Under the pieces are notes generated by a model. That model made no database searches, was not told the DNA's origin, and worked only from the letters and a program-made list of their open reading frames with translations. The position numbers and the translations under genes are program-made. Positions 33,175 through 41,612 of a DNA stretch of 43,897 nt are shown here, one piece after another. The stretch comes from Dermatophilaceae bacterium (lineage in GTDB: Bacteria > Actinomycetota > Actinomycetes > Actinomycetales > Dermatophilaceae), in NCBI GenBank assembly GCA_014377705.1, contig JACMPC010000036.1, forward strand, positions 1 to 43,897, in the 5' to 3' direction. How positions within the stretch are numbered: the first letter of the stretch is position 1; every line of letters begins with the position of its first letter.

Positions 33175-35802
33175 GTGTCTAGAGCCAGGCTGGTCCGCCG
33201 TTTTTCCCTGTCCGTCGTTGTCGTGGTCGTCATCGCCATCGTGGTCGCCACCGTCCTCGGCGTCAGTCTGGTCAGGCGGACCTTTCCGCAGACCGCCGGT
33301 CAGCTTGCCGTCTCGGGCCTGACCGCGAACGTGACGGTGCTTCGCGACGACCGGGGTGTGCCCCAGATCTACGCCGAAAACTCCCAGGACCTCTTCCGCG
33401 CCCAGGGCTACGTGGCCGCACAGGATCGCTTCTTCGAGATGGACGTGCGACGGCACATCACCGCCGGCCGGCTTTCGGAGATGATCGGCAAGGACGGCGT
33501 CCAGACCGACCGGGTCATCCGGACCATGGGCTGGCGCAAGATCGCCGAGGCGGAGCTGCCGACCCTGGCGGCCTCGACCCGGCAGTACCTCCAGGCCTAT
33601 GCCGACGGGGTCAACGCCTACATCAGCAAGGCGGGCAGCCCGGACAAGATGGCCCTGGAGTACTCGGTCCTGGGGCAGAACTTCCCTGACTACCGGGTGG
33701 AGCCCTGGTCGCCGGCGGACTCCCTCGCCTGGCTCAAGGCGATGGCCTGGGACCTGCGAGGTGACTACGACAACGAGCTCACCCGGGCCAGGCTCGCGGG
33801 GACCATCACCCCTGCCCGGCTGGCGCAGATCTTCCCGCCATACCCCATCGGGACGCACCACCCGATCCTCTCGAACGCTGACTGGCAACCGGGCCCCAGG
33901 TCGAGCAGCGTCCCGGTCAAGGACCCGACCAAGAGCGCAGCCTCGGCGATACCGGCGGCTGCCAAGGCCGTGGACCAGTCGGATGCCCTGACCGACAAGT
34001 CAGCCCGCAGGGTCTACTCAGCGGTGTCGAAGGCCCTCGCCGAGCTACCGGTGCTGGTCGGGCGGGGTGACGGCGTCGGGTCCAACTCCTGGGTCGTGGG
34101 TCCGGGGCGTTCGTCGACCGGCAAGCCGCTGCTGGCCAACGACCCGCACCTCGGAGTGGGCATCCCCGGGGTGTGGTACCAGACCGGCCTGCACTGTCGC
34201 ACCGTGTCGGCAGCCTGCCCCTTCGACGTCGCGGGCTTCTCCTTCGCCGGGCTGCCCGGCATCGTCATCGGGCACAACCAGAACATCGCCTGGGGTATCA
34301 CCAACCTGGGCCCCGACGTCAGCGACTTCTATCTCGAGCAGGTCCGTGGCCGCACCTACCGGCGGGGCAAGGACTACAAGCCGCTCAAGGAGCACACCGA
34401 GACGATCAAGGTGGCCGGTGGCTCGGACGTCACCGCGACCGTCCGGGAGACCGTGCACGGACCGCTGCTCTCCGACGTGATCCCGTCGGTGGCCCAGGCG
34501 GGCAAGTCGGCCCCGGTCGAGGGCAGGCCCGAGACCACCTCGTATGACGTGTCGCTGGCCTGGACCGGGCTGTTGCCGGGGCACACCGCCGACGCCATCT
34601 TCAAGATCAACATCACGTCGAACTTCGCCCAGTTCCGGGAGGCGGCAAAGGATTTTGCGGTCCCGGCACAGAACCTTCTGTACGCCGACACGAAAGGCCA
34701 CATCGGCTACCAGGCGCCTGGCCAGGTGCCGATCCGTGCCTCGTCGACGCAGGGAGCGCCGGCGGGCTACTGGCCTGCCCCGGGGTGGGACGCGAAGTTT
34801 GACTGGAAGGGCTTCGTGCCCTTCACCCAGATGCCGACGTCGTACGACCCGTCGCAGGGCTACATCGTGGCGGCCAACCAGGCGGTGACAGCCAGCAAGG
34901 GGCCTTTCCTGACCACCGAGTGGGACTACGGTTTCCGCAGCGAGCGGATCCGGGCCCTGATCACCGCGACGCCCAAGGTCACGCCGGCCCGGATGTCCCA
35001 GATCCAGGGGGACACCACCAACGGGTTCGCGCCGGTGCTGGTCAAGTCCCTGCTTGCGGTCGATCTCGAGAAGGACTCGTTCAACGAGGATGGCCAGGAG
35101 CTCCTGCGCTCCTGGAACTTCACCCAGCCCAGCGGCAAGTCGCCGTCGGCTGCAGCCGCGGCGTTTTACAACGCGGTCTGGAGCAACACCCTGAGGCTGA
35201 CCTTCGACGACGAGCTCGGCGACATGAAGGCAGATGGTGGTTCACGGTGGATGCAGGCCCTTTCTGGGCTGCTGGCCAGTCCGCGTGACCCGTGGTGGGA
35301 CAACAAGCTGACGCCCGGGGTGATCGAGGGTCGTGACGAGATCTTGCGCCAAGCCATGGTCGCCGCCCGCAGGGAGCTGACCACCAAGCTGGGCAAGCAG
35401 CCTGTGACGTGGCAGTGGGGCCGGCTCCATCAGCTCACCCTGGAGAGCAAGATCCTGGGTGGTGACACCCTGCCCGCCCCCGTCCGGGCGATCTTCAACC
35501 GGGGCCCGTGGCAGATGCCCGGTGGATCGTCCATCGTCAACGCGAACGGGTGGGACTCCAGCAAGGGCTACCAGGTCAACTGGGCTCCCTCGATGCGCAT
35601 GATCGTCAACCTGGGCGACCTGGATCGTTCTCGCTGGGTCAACCAGACCGGTAGCTCGGGCCATCCCTTCGACGATCACTATGTCGACCAGACAGATGCC
35701 TGGGTCAACAACCTGACCTATCCCTGGCCGTTCTCCTCGCGGGCGATCCGCGCCGGCGGGGGTGAAGAGCTGACGCTGACCCCGGACGCCTCAGGCAACT
35801 GA
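33175..35802 (+). CDS. Penicillin acylase family protein (Ntn hydrolase)
   Basis: An 875-residue membrane-anchored N-terminal nucleophile hydrolase. Residues ~8-32 form a signal anchor (RRFSLSVVVVVVIAIVVATV). The alpha chain follows (TVLRDDRGVPQIYAENSQDL, then FRAQGYVAAQDRFFEMDVRR). A spacer peptide precedes the autoproteolytic site GSNSWVVGPGRSSTGKPLLA, where Ser303 becomes the free N-terminal nucleophile of the beta chain. NDPHLGVGIPGVWYQTGLHC and the oxyanion Asn in the late beta chain are also typical. Substrates may be beta-lactams, acyl-homoserine lactones or other N-acyl amides; sequence does not decide. The start is GTG at 33175 with CATAGT just upstream. Confidence 0.9.
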   Translation: MSRARLVRRFSLSVVVVVVIAIVVATVLGVSLVRRTFPQTAGQLAVSGLTANVTVLRDDRGVPQIYAENSQDLFRAQGYVAAQDRFFEMDVRRHITAGRLSEMIGKDGVQTDRVIRTMGWRKIAEAELPTLAASTRQYLQAYADGVNAYISKAGSPDKMALEYSVLGQNFPDYRVEPWSPADSLAWLKAMAWDLRGDYDNELTRARLAGTITPARLAQIFPPYPIGTHHPILSNADWQPGPRSSSVPVKDPTKSAASAIPAAAKAVDQSDALTDKSARRVYSAVSKALAELPVLVGRGDGVGSNSWVVGPGRSSTGKPLLANDPHLGVGIPGVWYQTGLHCRTVSAACPFDVAGFSFAGLPGIVIGHNQNIAWGITNLGPDVSDFYLEQVRGRTYRRGKDYKPLKEHTETIKVAGGSDVTATVRETVHGPLLSDVIPSVAQAGKSAPVEGRPETTSYDVSLAWTGLLPGHTADAIFKINITSNFAQFREAAKDFAVPAQNLLYADTKGHIGYQAPGQVPIRASSTQGAPAGYWPAPGWDAKFDWKGFVPFTQMPTSYDPSQGYIVAANQAVTASKGPFLTTEWDYGFRSERIRALITATPKVTPARMSQIQGDTTNGFAPVLVKSLLAVDLEKDSFNEDGQELLRSWNFTQPSGKSPSAAAAAFYNAVWSNTLRLTFDDELGDMKADGGSRWMQALSGLLASPRDPWWDNKLTPGVIEGRDEILRQAMVAARRELTTKLGKQPVTWQWGRLHQLTLESKILGGDTLPAPVRAIFNRGPWQMPGGSSIVNANGWDSSKGYQVNWAPSMRMIVNLGDLDRSRWVNQTGSSGHPFDDHYVDQTDAWVNNLTYPWPFSSRAIRAGGGEELTLTPDASGN

Positions 35803-36423
35803 CCCGGGATACGCGATCGGCGAGAGGCCGCCGCAGGGGGTGATGACGGCGTCCACGCGCACGTCGTGAGCGTCATGCGGCAGTGGCGACCCGGCATACT
35901 CCTGGTCGTTGACGATGGCGACGACGAGGGCGTCGGTGCGCCGCCGGGCAAGAGCCCGGTCATAGCAGCCACCACCCTGCCCCAGCCTCGTCCCGCTGTG
36001 GTCTATCGCGAGCGCCGGCGCCAGGATCACCCGCGCGGCGGCAATCCCGTCAAGGCCGAGCCGTGGACCCTCGCTTCCGTCAGCCCGTAGCTCGCGCCAT
36101 TCCAGGTCCAGGTCGGGCAGCGTCTCGGGCACGATCACCAGGGCGCCGCGGCCGTGCAACATCTCGGCCAGCGCCTCGGTGGGCGGCTCATGGGGCAGTG
36201 AGCGATAGATCGCCACGCAAGGCTGATCGTCGTATGCCGGGTGCCCACCCGGTGTCGGGGGGGTCGGCGCGATGGTGTTCAGGAGAGCCTCCGCGGTGGC
36301 CGCGATGGCGGCCGCGTCGGCATGCCGATCCCTTTGCGGGAGACGGGATCGGCGCTCCGCGCGCAGCTGGCGTCGGAGTGACTTCTTGTCGGGCTGGACT
36401 GCGGGGTCGGCGCCGTGGCTCAT
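35791..36423 (-). CDS. 5-formyltetrahydrofolate cyclo-ligase
   Basis: A 210-residue member of the 5-FTHF cyc-ligase family (YgfA/MTHFS). It uses ATP to convert 5-formyl-THF to 5,10-methenyl-THF, recycling a folate that inhibits one-carbon enzymes. The basic N-terminus DKKSLRRQLRAERRSRLPQR is typical. The substrate loop is PALAIDHSGTRLGQGGGCYD, with the invariant GxGxGxYD pattern, and EWRELRADGSEGPRLGLDG lies in the middle. I chose the ATG at 36423 as the first Met before conserved sequence; an extension to 36720 covers the start of galU and is rejected. The C-terminus overlaps the end of the convergent acylase-like gene by 12 bases. Confidence 0.9.
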   Translation of the reverse strand: MSHGADPAVQPDKKSLRRQLRAERRSRLPQRDRHADAAAIAATAEALLNTIAPTPPTPGGHPAYDDQPCVAIYRSLPHEPPTEALAEMLHGRGALVIVPETLPDLDLEWRELRADGSEGPRLGLDGIAAARVILAPALAIDHSGTRLGQGGGCYDRALARRRTDALVVAIVNDQEYAGSPLPHDAHDVRVDAVITPCGGLSPIAYPGSVA

Positions 36424-36486
36424 GGCCAAATTGTGCACCCTAGCTCCTGCGGGGCGCCGACGATAGTGAGCGGCGCCCTTCCCGGC

Positions 36487-36492
36487 TACTGT
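36487..36492 (+). promoter_or_regulatory. Possible -10 box of galU (leaderless start)
   Basis: TACTGT stands 7 bases before the ATG of galU, which has no Shine-Dalgarno sequence. The -35 region (TAGTGA at 36464-36469, 17 bases upstream) is poor. The geometry fits transcription starting at the ATG. Confidence 0.35.
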
Positions 36493-36499
36493 CGGGGCC

Positions 36500-37468
36500 A
36501 TGACATCGACCGAGCACCGCGCCGCATCCGTGCCGACCCGCGGCACTGTCACCAAAGCCGTGATTCCGGCAGCAGGGCTGGGAACCCGCTTCCTGCCTGC
36601 GACCAAGGCGACCCCCAAGGAGATGCTGCCGGTCGTCGACAAGCCGGCCATCCAGTATGTCGTCGAGGAGGCCACCCGTGCCGGCCTGCGGGATGTCCTC
36701 ATGGTGACCGGCCGCAACAAGGCTGCTCTGGAGGATCACTTCGACCGTCACTGGGAGCTGGAGAAGGCGCTGGAGGCCAAGGGCGACCAGCTTCGCCTTG
36801 CCCGGGTGCGCAAGTCCAGCGACCTCGGCAACATTCACTACGTACGCCAGGGCGAGCCCCTGGGCCTGGGCCACGCGGTCCTGTGTGCCGCGGATCACGT
36901 CGGCAACCACCCCTTTGCGGTGCTGCTCGGTGACGACCTGATCGACAACCGAGATCACCTGCTCGAGGCGATGATCGAGGTACGGGAGGCCATGGGCGGC
37001 AGCGTGATCGCCCTGATGGAGGTTCCGCCGGAGTCCGTGCAGCTCTATGGGTGCGCCGCGGTCGAGCCCGGCTGGCAGGAGAACGGTGACGGATCTGTGC
37101 TCCGGGTGACCGGCCTGGTGGAGAAGCCCGATCCTGCCGACGCCCCGAGCAACCTGGCCGTCATCGGTCGCTACATCCTCGACCCGTCGATCTTCGAGAT
37201 CCTGGCCAAGACCCCTCCCGGTCGCGGCAACGAGATCCAGCTGACGGACGCCCTGCAGCAGTGCGCTTCGTCGACCGAGCCAGGCGGCGGCGTGCACGGC
37301 GTGATCTTCCGTGGTCGCCGGTATGACACCGGCGACCGGCTGGACTATCTCAAGGCCGTGGTCCGGCTGGCTGTCGACCATCGCGAGCTCGGCTCGGACT
37401 TCTCGTCGTGGCTCACCGGTTTCGTGGCCGAGAAGGATGCTTCCGCGCTGGACTCAGCAACGTCGTGA
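36500..37468 (+). CDS. galU: UTP-glucose-1-phosphate uridylyltransferase
   Basis: A 322-residue nucleotidyltransferase making UDP-glucose from UTP and glucose-1-phosphate, precursor of glycolipids, polysaccharide and trehalose. The nucleotide loop is AAGLGTRFLPATKATPKEML, and VVDKPAIQYVVEEATRAGL follows. The metal Asp lies in FAVLLGDDLIDN, then VTGLVEKPDPADAPSNLAVI and VIFRGRRYDTGDRLDYLKAV. All are standard GalU motifs, at the usual length. The stop overlaps the moeA start by 4 bases (GTGA), so galU leads the molybdopterin run, as in mycobacteria (galU-moeA). Confidence 0.95.
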   Translation: MTSTEHRAASVPTRGTVTKAVIPAAGLGTRFLPATKATPKEMLPVVDKPAIQYVVEEATRAGLRDVLMVTGRNKAALEDHFDRHWELEKALEAKGDQLRLARVRKSSDLGNIHYVRQGEPLGLGHAVLCAADHVGNHPFAVLLGDDLIDNRDHLLEAMIEVREAMGGSVIALMEVPPESVQLYGCAAVEPGWQENGDGSVLRVTGLVEKPDPADAPSNLAVIGRYILDPSIFEILAKTPPGRGNEIQLTDALQQCASSTEPGGGVHGVIFRGRRYDTGDRLDYLKAVVRLAVDHRELGSDFSSWLTGFVAEKDASALDSATS

Positions 37469-38718
37469 TCACCGTCCAGGAACATCTTTCGCGTATCGTC
37501 GCTACCGTGCAGCGGCTCCCGCCGATCGGTCTCGACCTGCTCGACGCGCAGGGCTGCGTGCTCGCCCGGGACGTGACCAGCCAGGTCGCCCTCCCGGGTT
37601 TCCGGAACTCGGCCATGGACGGGTATGCCGTGTACGCCGCGGATGTCGCGGGCGCCAGCGTCACGGCCCCGGTCAGCCTGCCGGTGGCCGGTGACATCGC
37701 CGCAGGGAACACCGAAGCACTCCGGCTGGCTCCCGGTCAGAGCATGCGGATCATGACCGGCGCCCCGATGCCGGACGGAGCCGATGCCGTCGCTCCCGTC
37801 GAGGACACCGACGGTGGTCTGAGCAGGGTCACCATCTCCGCGCGGGTGCACGCCGGCACGCATGTTCGCGAGGCCGGCGAGGACGTTGCGGCCGGCAGCC
37901 TGGTGATGACCGACGGCACGCGTCTGGAACCTCGTCAGATCGCCCTGCTCGCCGCCGTCGGCACGGGTGAGGTCAGGGTGACCCCCCGGCCCCGGGTGGT
38001 CGTCATCTCCACCGGCGACGAGCTGATCGAGCCGGGCACCCGCCCCGGGTTCGGCCAGGTCGTCGACAGCAACGGCCTGATGCTGACCGCGGCCGTCCGG
38101 GCTCTCGGCTGTATCCCCGTCCGGGTCGGTTGCGTGCGCGATGACGCGGCGACCTTTCGGTCCACCATCGAGACCCAAATCCGGCAGGCTGACGCCGTGA
38201 TCACGACCGGGGGAGTCAGCATGGGCGCCTATGACACGGTCAAGGAGGTGCTCTCCAGCGTCGCCGCGATGCGTTTCGACAAGGTCGCCATGCAGCCTGG
38301 CATGCCGCAGGGCTTCGGTGTCCTCGGCGAGCACCAGATCCCGGTGTTCACCCTCCCCGGCAACCCGGTCAGCGCGATGGTCTCGTTCGAGGTGTTCGTG
38401 GCCCCGGCGCTGCGACTGATGGCGGGTCGCCCCCAGCGGGAGACTCCGCTGGTCACCGCGGTGGCCGCAGACGCCTGGACCGCGCCGGCGGGCAAGGTGC
38501 AGTTCGCCCGGGTCGTGCTGTCCCGCAACGGTTCCGCTGTCCGGGCCGGGGACCAGCCCGGCCATACGGTGTCCATCGCCGGGCTGCAGGGCTCGCACGC
38601 GCTCGGCTCTCTGGCGAGGGCGAACGCGCTGGCCGTCATACCGGCTGAGGTGACCTCGGTGCGGGTTGGTGACCAGGTCAGCTGCCACCCGCTGGGACCG
38701 ATCCCGGAGGCGCCATGA
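37465..38718 (+). CDS. moeA: Molybdopterin molybdotransferase
   Basis: A 417-residue MoeA, which inserts molybdate into adenylylated molybdopterin to finish Moco. Its four domains are visible: FRNSAMDGYAVYAADV (domain I), the beta-rich domain II around IMTGAPMPDGADAVAPVEDT, the MPT-binding domain III with VVISTGDELIEPGTRPGFGQ and VITTGGVSMGAYDTVKEVL, and QIPVFTLPGNPVSAMVSFEV leading into the C-terminal barrel IV. The start is the GTG at 37465, overlapping the galU stop; an upstream extension inside galU is rejected. The stop overlaps moaC by 4 bases. Confidence 0.94.
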   Translation: MITVQEHLSRIVATVQRLPPIGLDLLDAQGCVLARDVTSQVALPGFRNSAMDGYAVYAADVAGASVTAPVSLPVAGDIAAGNTEALRLAPGQSMRIMTGAPMPDGADAVAPVEDTDGGLSRVTISARVHAGTHVREAGEDVAAGSLVMTDGTRLEPRQIALLAAVGTGEVRVTPRPRVVVISTGDELIEPGTRPGFGQVVDSNGLMLTAAVRALGCIPVRVGCVRDDAATFRSTIETQIRQADAVITTGGVSMGAYDTVKEVLSSVAAMRFDKVAMQPGMPQGFGVLGEHQIPVFTLPGNPVSAMVSFEVFVAPALRLMAGRPQRETPLVTAVAADAWTAPAGKVQFARVVLSRNGSAVRAGDQPGHTVSIAGLQGSHALGSLARANALAVIPAEVTSVRVGDQVSCHPLGPIPEAP

Positions 38719-39200
38719 CCGATAGGCCGAACACCACGTTCACCCACCTGCGAGCCGACGGATCGGCGCACATGGTCGATGTCTCGGCCAAGGACGTGAC
38801 AGTCCGTACGGCGTCCGCGGCAGGCCGGGTGCTGCTGTCGGCGGTGGCTGTGGCCGCCCTGCGGGAAGGGACGATGCCCAAGGGTGACGCGTTGTCGGTC
38901 GCCCGCATCGCCGGGATCCAGGCGGCCAAACGCACTCCCGACCTGATCCCGCTGGCTCATCCGATCGGGGTGCACGCTGTCGAGGTCGACCTGGTGGTGG
39001 TCGACGACGGGGTGGACCTGACGGCGACCGTCCGTACGGCAGACCGGACCGGTGTGGAGATGGAGGCGCTCACCGCGGTCTCGGTGGGAGCACTGGCCCT
39101 GGTCGACATGGTCAAGGCGGTGGACCGGCACGCCCGGATCACCGACGTGCGCGTGACAGCGAAGTCCGGCGGCAGGTCCGGGGACTGGTTGGAGTCATGA
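38715..39200 (+). CDS. moaC: Cyclic pyranopterin monophosphate synthase
   Basis: A 161-residue MoaC. It turns 3',8-cyclo-7,8-dihydro-GTP made by MoaA into cyclic pyranopterin monophosphate. The family core is present: FTHLRADGSAHMVDVSAKD, VRTASAAGRVLLS, the catalytic KRTPDLIPLAHPIGVHAVEV with its His, and EMEALTAVSVGALALVDMVK followed by AVDRH. The ATG overlaps the moeA stop and the stop overlaps the next start, both ATGA, so the four proteins of this run are probably made in a fixed ratio. moaA, moaD and moaE are not in the window. Confidence 0.95.
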   Translation: MTDRPNTTFTHLRADGSAHMVDVSAKDVTVRTASAAGRVLLSAVAVAALREGTMPKGDALSVARIAGIQAAKRTPDLIPLAHPIGVHAVEVDLVVVDDGVDLTATVRTADRTGVEMEALTAVSVGALALVDMVKAVDRHARITDVRVTAKSGGRSGDWLES

Positions 39201-39679
39201 CGGTGGAAGGCTCGGCAGTGGTCATCACCTGCTCGACCCGGGCGGCGGCCGGGGCCTATCCGGACCGGTCGGGGCCGATCATCGTGGAGGCGCTGCGTCG
39301 CTGGGGCCTGTCGGTGCGTGACGCCGTCGTGGTCGCGGACGGCCCTGACGTGGGAGCGGCCCTTCGCACGGCGATCTCGTCAGGGGCTGCGCTGGTGGTG
39401 ACCACCGGCGGCACCGGGCTGACCCCGACCGACCGCACGCCTGAGGCCACCGCGGAGGTGGTGGACCGGTCGGTCCCCGGCATCGCGGAGGCGATCCGAG
39501 CGGTCGGCGTGGCGGCCGGCATACCCTCTGCCATGTTGTCGCGTGGTATCTGCGGCGTTGCGGCCAGAACGCTGGTGATCAACCTGCCGGGGTCGATGGG
39601 GGGGGTGAGCAACGGGCTCGAGGTGCTCGAACCCGTGGTGGAGCACGCTCTGCAGCAGATCAAGGGGGGCGACCATTGA
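39197..39679 (+). CDS. moaB: MogA/MoaB-type molybdenum cofactor protein
   Basis: A 160-residue protein of the MogA/MoaB family, which adenylylates molybdopterin before molybdate insertion by MoeA. Motifs are VVITCSTRAAAGAYPDRSGP, then VVTTGGTGLTPTDRTPEATA (the MPT-binding TGGTG and the catalytic Asp in TPTDRTPE), SRGICGVAARTLVINLPGS and EVLEPVVEHALQQI. Length and sequence resemble the actinobacterial Mog proteins. The ATG overlaps the moaC stop. The stop overlaps a TTG that starts the acetyltransferase gene. Confidence 0.9.
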   Translation: MTVEGSAVVITCSTRAAAGAYPDRSGPIIVEALRRWGLSVRDAVVVADGPDVGAALRTAISSGAALVVTTGGTGLTPTDRTPEATAEVVDRSVPGIAEAIRAVGVAAGIPSAMLSRGICGVAARTLVINLPGSMGGVSNGLEVLEPVVEHALQQIKGGDH

Positions 39680-40293
39680 GGGACGGGCTCTGGCCGGTGT
39701 CGCTCACCGCCCGTCGGTTCGGCGGCGCGCCGGTGATCCTGCGGCCCCTTCACGGCAGGGACCGGCGCCAGTGGGAGGCGTTGAGAGCCGGGAACAGCGA
39801 ATGGCTCCGGCCGTGGGAGGCCACCTCGCCGCATCCGATGGTGGCGGGTCCGGCGTTCCGTCAGGTGGTCAGGCAGTTCGACCGGGAGGCTGCGGAAGGT
39901 CGCCTGCAGCCCTTCGTCATCCAGACCGAGGGGCAGCTGGTCGGCCAGATGCACCTGTTCGGGATCGCCTGGGGCTCCCTGCGTTCGGCGTGCGCGGGCT
40001 ACTGGGTTGCCGAATCCGTTGCGGGACAGGGGATTGCGCCCCTTGCGCTGGCGGTCGCCTGTGACCACGCTTTTCTGATGCTGGGTCTGCATCGAGTAGA
40101 GGTCAACATCCGGCCAGAGAACAGCGCCAGCCTTCGGGTCGTCGAGAAGCTGGGTTTCCGCGAGGAAGGCCTGCGACGCCGCTACCTGCATATCGACGGC
40201 GAGTGGCATGACCATCGCTCCTTCGCCATGACGACTGAGGATCTCGGCGCCACCTCGCTCGTCGAGCGCTGCAACCTCTCTCAGGGACTGTGA
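39676..40293 (+). CDS. GNAT-family N-acetyltransferase, RimJ-like
   Basis: A 205-residue acetyltransferase of the Acetyltransf_3 (RimJ/RimL) type. LRPLHGRDRRQWEALRAGN begins the fold. GQMHLFGIAWGSLRSACAGY carries the central strands. The acetyl-CoA loop is YWVAESVAGQGIAPLALAVA, where the Q/R-x-x-G-x-G/A pattern is present as AGQGIAP. VEVNIRPENSASLRVVEKLG and FREEGLRRRYLHIDGEWHDH close the fold as in RimJ. It would acetylate an N-terminal amine of a protein or a small molecule. The start is TTG at 39676 overlapping the moaB stop, after AAGGGGGG. Mycobacteria also keep a rimJ gene beside moeA. Confidence 0.88.
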   Translation: MRDGLWPVSLTARRFGGAPVILRPLHGRDRRQWEALRAGNSEWLRPWEATSPHPMVAGPAFRQVVRQFDREAAEGRLQPFVIQTEGQLVGQMHLFGIAWGSLRSACAGYWVAESVAGQGIAPLALAVACDHAFLMLGLHRVEVNIRPENSASLRVVEKLGFREEGLRRRYLHIDGEWHDHRSFAMTTEDLGATSLVERCNLSQGL

Positions 40294-40377
40294 GATGAGG
40301 GACACCGAACCGCGACATCAGCGACACACCGGGGCGCGTCCATCGTTAGTGCGGCAGACGCCTCTAACTTTGAGTTT

Positions 40378-41316
40378 GTGCAGCCGAGCAGCCTGATCTT
40401 CCTCGTTCTCATTGCGATTTGGGCTGCCTATCTGCTTCAGCACTGGGTTTGCCGGCGTGAGCACCTGGCCACGGCCCGGTCGGTCGACCGTTTTTCGGCT
40501 GCCATGCGAGTCCTGGAGCGTCGCAGTCCGCTGTCCGAGTTCGACCTTTCGGTGACACGCCCGCGCTCGTATGCCCTCAGCCCTGCGCGCCCTTCTCGCC
40601 CTTCTCGCCGGGAGGTTGTCGTGAAGCAGGCTCAGTCTCCGCGAGTCACGGCCCCGCCCGTCCCCGCGATAGCGGTGCGATCCACCCGGATCTTCCACCT
40701 CCTGGCCGGGGTGTCGGCTCGTCGGGCTCGCGGCCTCTCGTTGCTGACCTCTCTGTTGCTCGTGCTCGTGATGTCACCGCTGGCTGCCTTCTCGGTCCTG
40801 CCCTGGTGGAACGTGGCGGTCGCCTTCGCCGTTCTGGCGGCTGACCTGAGCTGGCTGCGCCAGGCTGCCGTGGCTGAGCGCGCCAGCACCCGGGCACGTG
40901 AGCCGGGGCGCAGATCCGCGGAGAGTTCCGGTCGCACCCCGGCGGTGTACTCCGCAGAGTCCGGAACGCGCCGCAAGACCCAGGCCAGGCCTGTGCGCCA
41001 CCCCGAAGGCGAGGCCGACGTCGACGGCGAGGGCGAGGATGAGGACGAGCGTGTCGGCCCGGTCCCGCTGGTTGCTGCCACCGAGGTCCCGGAGCCGGTC
41101 GCGCCGCCGGTTGAGGTGGATCCGTCCGCCTGGGACCCCGTACCGGTGCCGCCGCCCACGTACACGCTGAAGGCCAAGGCGGCAGACCCCGTGCCCGTGC
41201 AGGTGCCCGCCGGGGTCCCCGAGCTCGGTACGAGCGAGCGCTGGAGCCTGGATGGAATGGTCTACGACTGTGACCTCGAAGAGCTCGTCGAGCGGCACGC
41301 CGCCACCGGCGCCTGA
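40378..41316 (+). CDS. sepX: SepX/GlpR-like actinobacterial cell-division membrane protein
   Basis: A 312-residue protein. Residues 3-21 form a transmembrane helix at the very N-terminus (SSLIFLVLIAIWAAYLLQHW). A conserved patch follows (REHLATARSVDRFSAAMRVL), then two more helices at ~125-155 (LSLLTSLLLVLVMSPLAAFS and PWWNVAVAFAVLAADLSWLR), and a long acidic, Pro/Val-rich cytosolic tail. The last ~25 residues (SERWSLDGMVYDCDLEELVE) form a short conserved end. Architecture and the position after galU-moeA-rimJ match SepX (GlpR, Rv0996), shown in Streptomyces to act with the divisome. The GTG has no ribosome-binding site, but TAACTT stands 7 bases upstream, so a leaderless mRNA is likely. Confidence 0.75.
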   Translation: MQPSSLIFLVLIAIWAAYLLQHWVCRREHLATARSVDRFSAAMRVLERRSPLSEFDLSVTRPRSYALSPARPSRPSRREVVVKQAQSPRVTAPPVPAIAVRSTRIFHLLAGVSARRARGLSLLTSLLLVLVMSPLAAFSVLPWWNVAVAFAVLAADLSWLRQAAVAERASTRAREPGRRSAESSGRTPAVYSAESGTRRKTQARPVRHPEGEADVDGEGEDEDERVGPVPLVAATEVPEPVAPPVEVDPSAWDPVPVPPPTYTLKAKAADPVPVQVPAGVPELGTSERWSLDGMVYDCDLEELVERHAATGA

Positions 41317-41454
41317 TCCCCGGGCTCACTCTCTCCCTGAACAGCGTCAACACCCTTGGCTGCCATGCGGTGAAAGCGCAACAATCGACTCAAAATGTCC
41401 GCCGTTGCATCGATTTGTGCGCTCTCACTACCGTGCAGAACGGCTCTGGTGAAG

Positions 41455-41480
41455 TCCCGGCCGGCTGCGACCGGCCGGGA
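41455..41480. terminator. Strong GC hairpin between sepX and tRNA-Ala
   Basis: Perfect 10-base arms TCCCGGCCGG and CCGGCCGGGA with loop CTGCGA, about 140 bases after the sepX stop and 60 bases before tRNA-Ala. There is no T run. A role as sepX terminator is likely; a barrier isolating the tRNA gene is possible. Confidence 0.5.
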
Positions 41481-41539
41481 TACGGCCTGGCGCGTTTCTG
41501 CCTTGGCGGGCCACGGTGTTATCGTTTCGTCCGCAGCAT

Positions 41540-41612
41540 GGGGCTGTGGCGCAGCTGGTAGCGCACCTCGTTCGCAACGAGGGGGTCAGGGGTTCGAGTC
41601 CCCTCAGCTCCA
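41540..41612 (+). tRNA. tRNA-Ala (anticodon CGC)
   Basis: A complete cloverleaf of 73 bases. The acceptor arm GGGGCTG pairs with CAGCTCC (with G-C and G-T pairs), the D arm is GCGC-AGCTGGTA-GCGC, and the anticodon stem CCTCG/CGAGG holds loop TTCGCAA, giving anticodon CGC for GCG (Ala). The T arm is AGGGG-TTCGAGT-CCCCT. The discriminator is A; CCA is not fully encoded. Confidence 0.95.
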
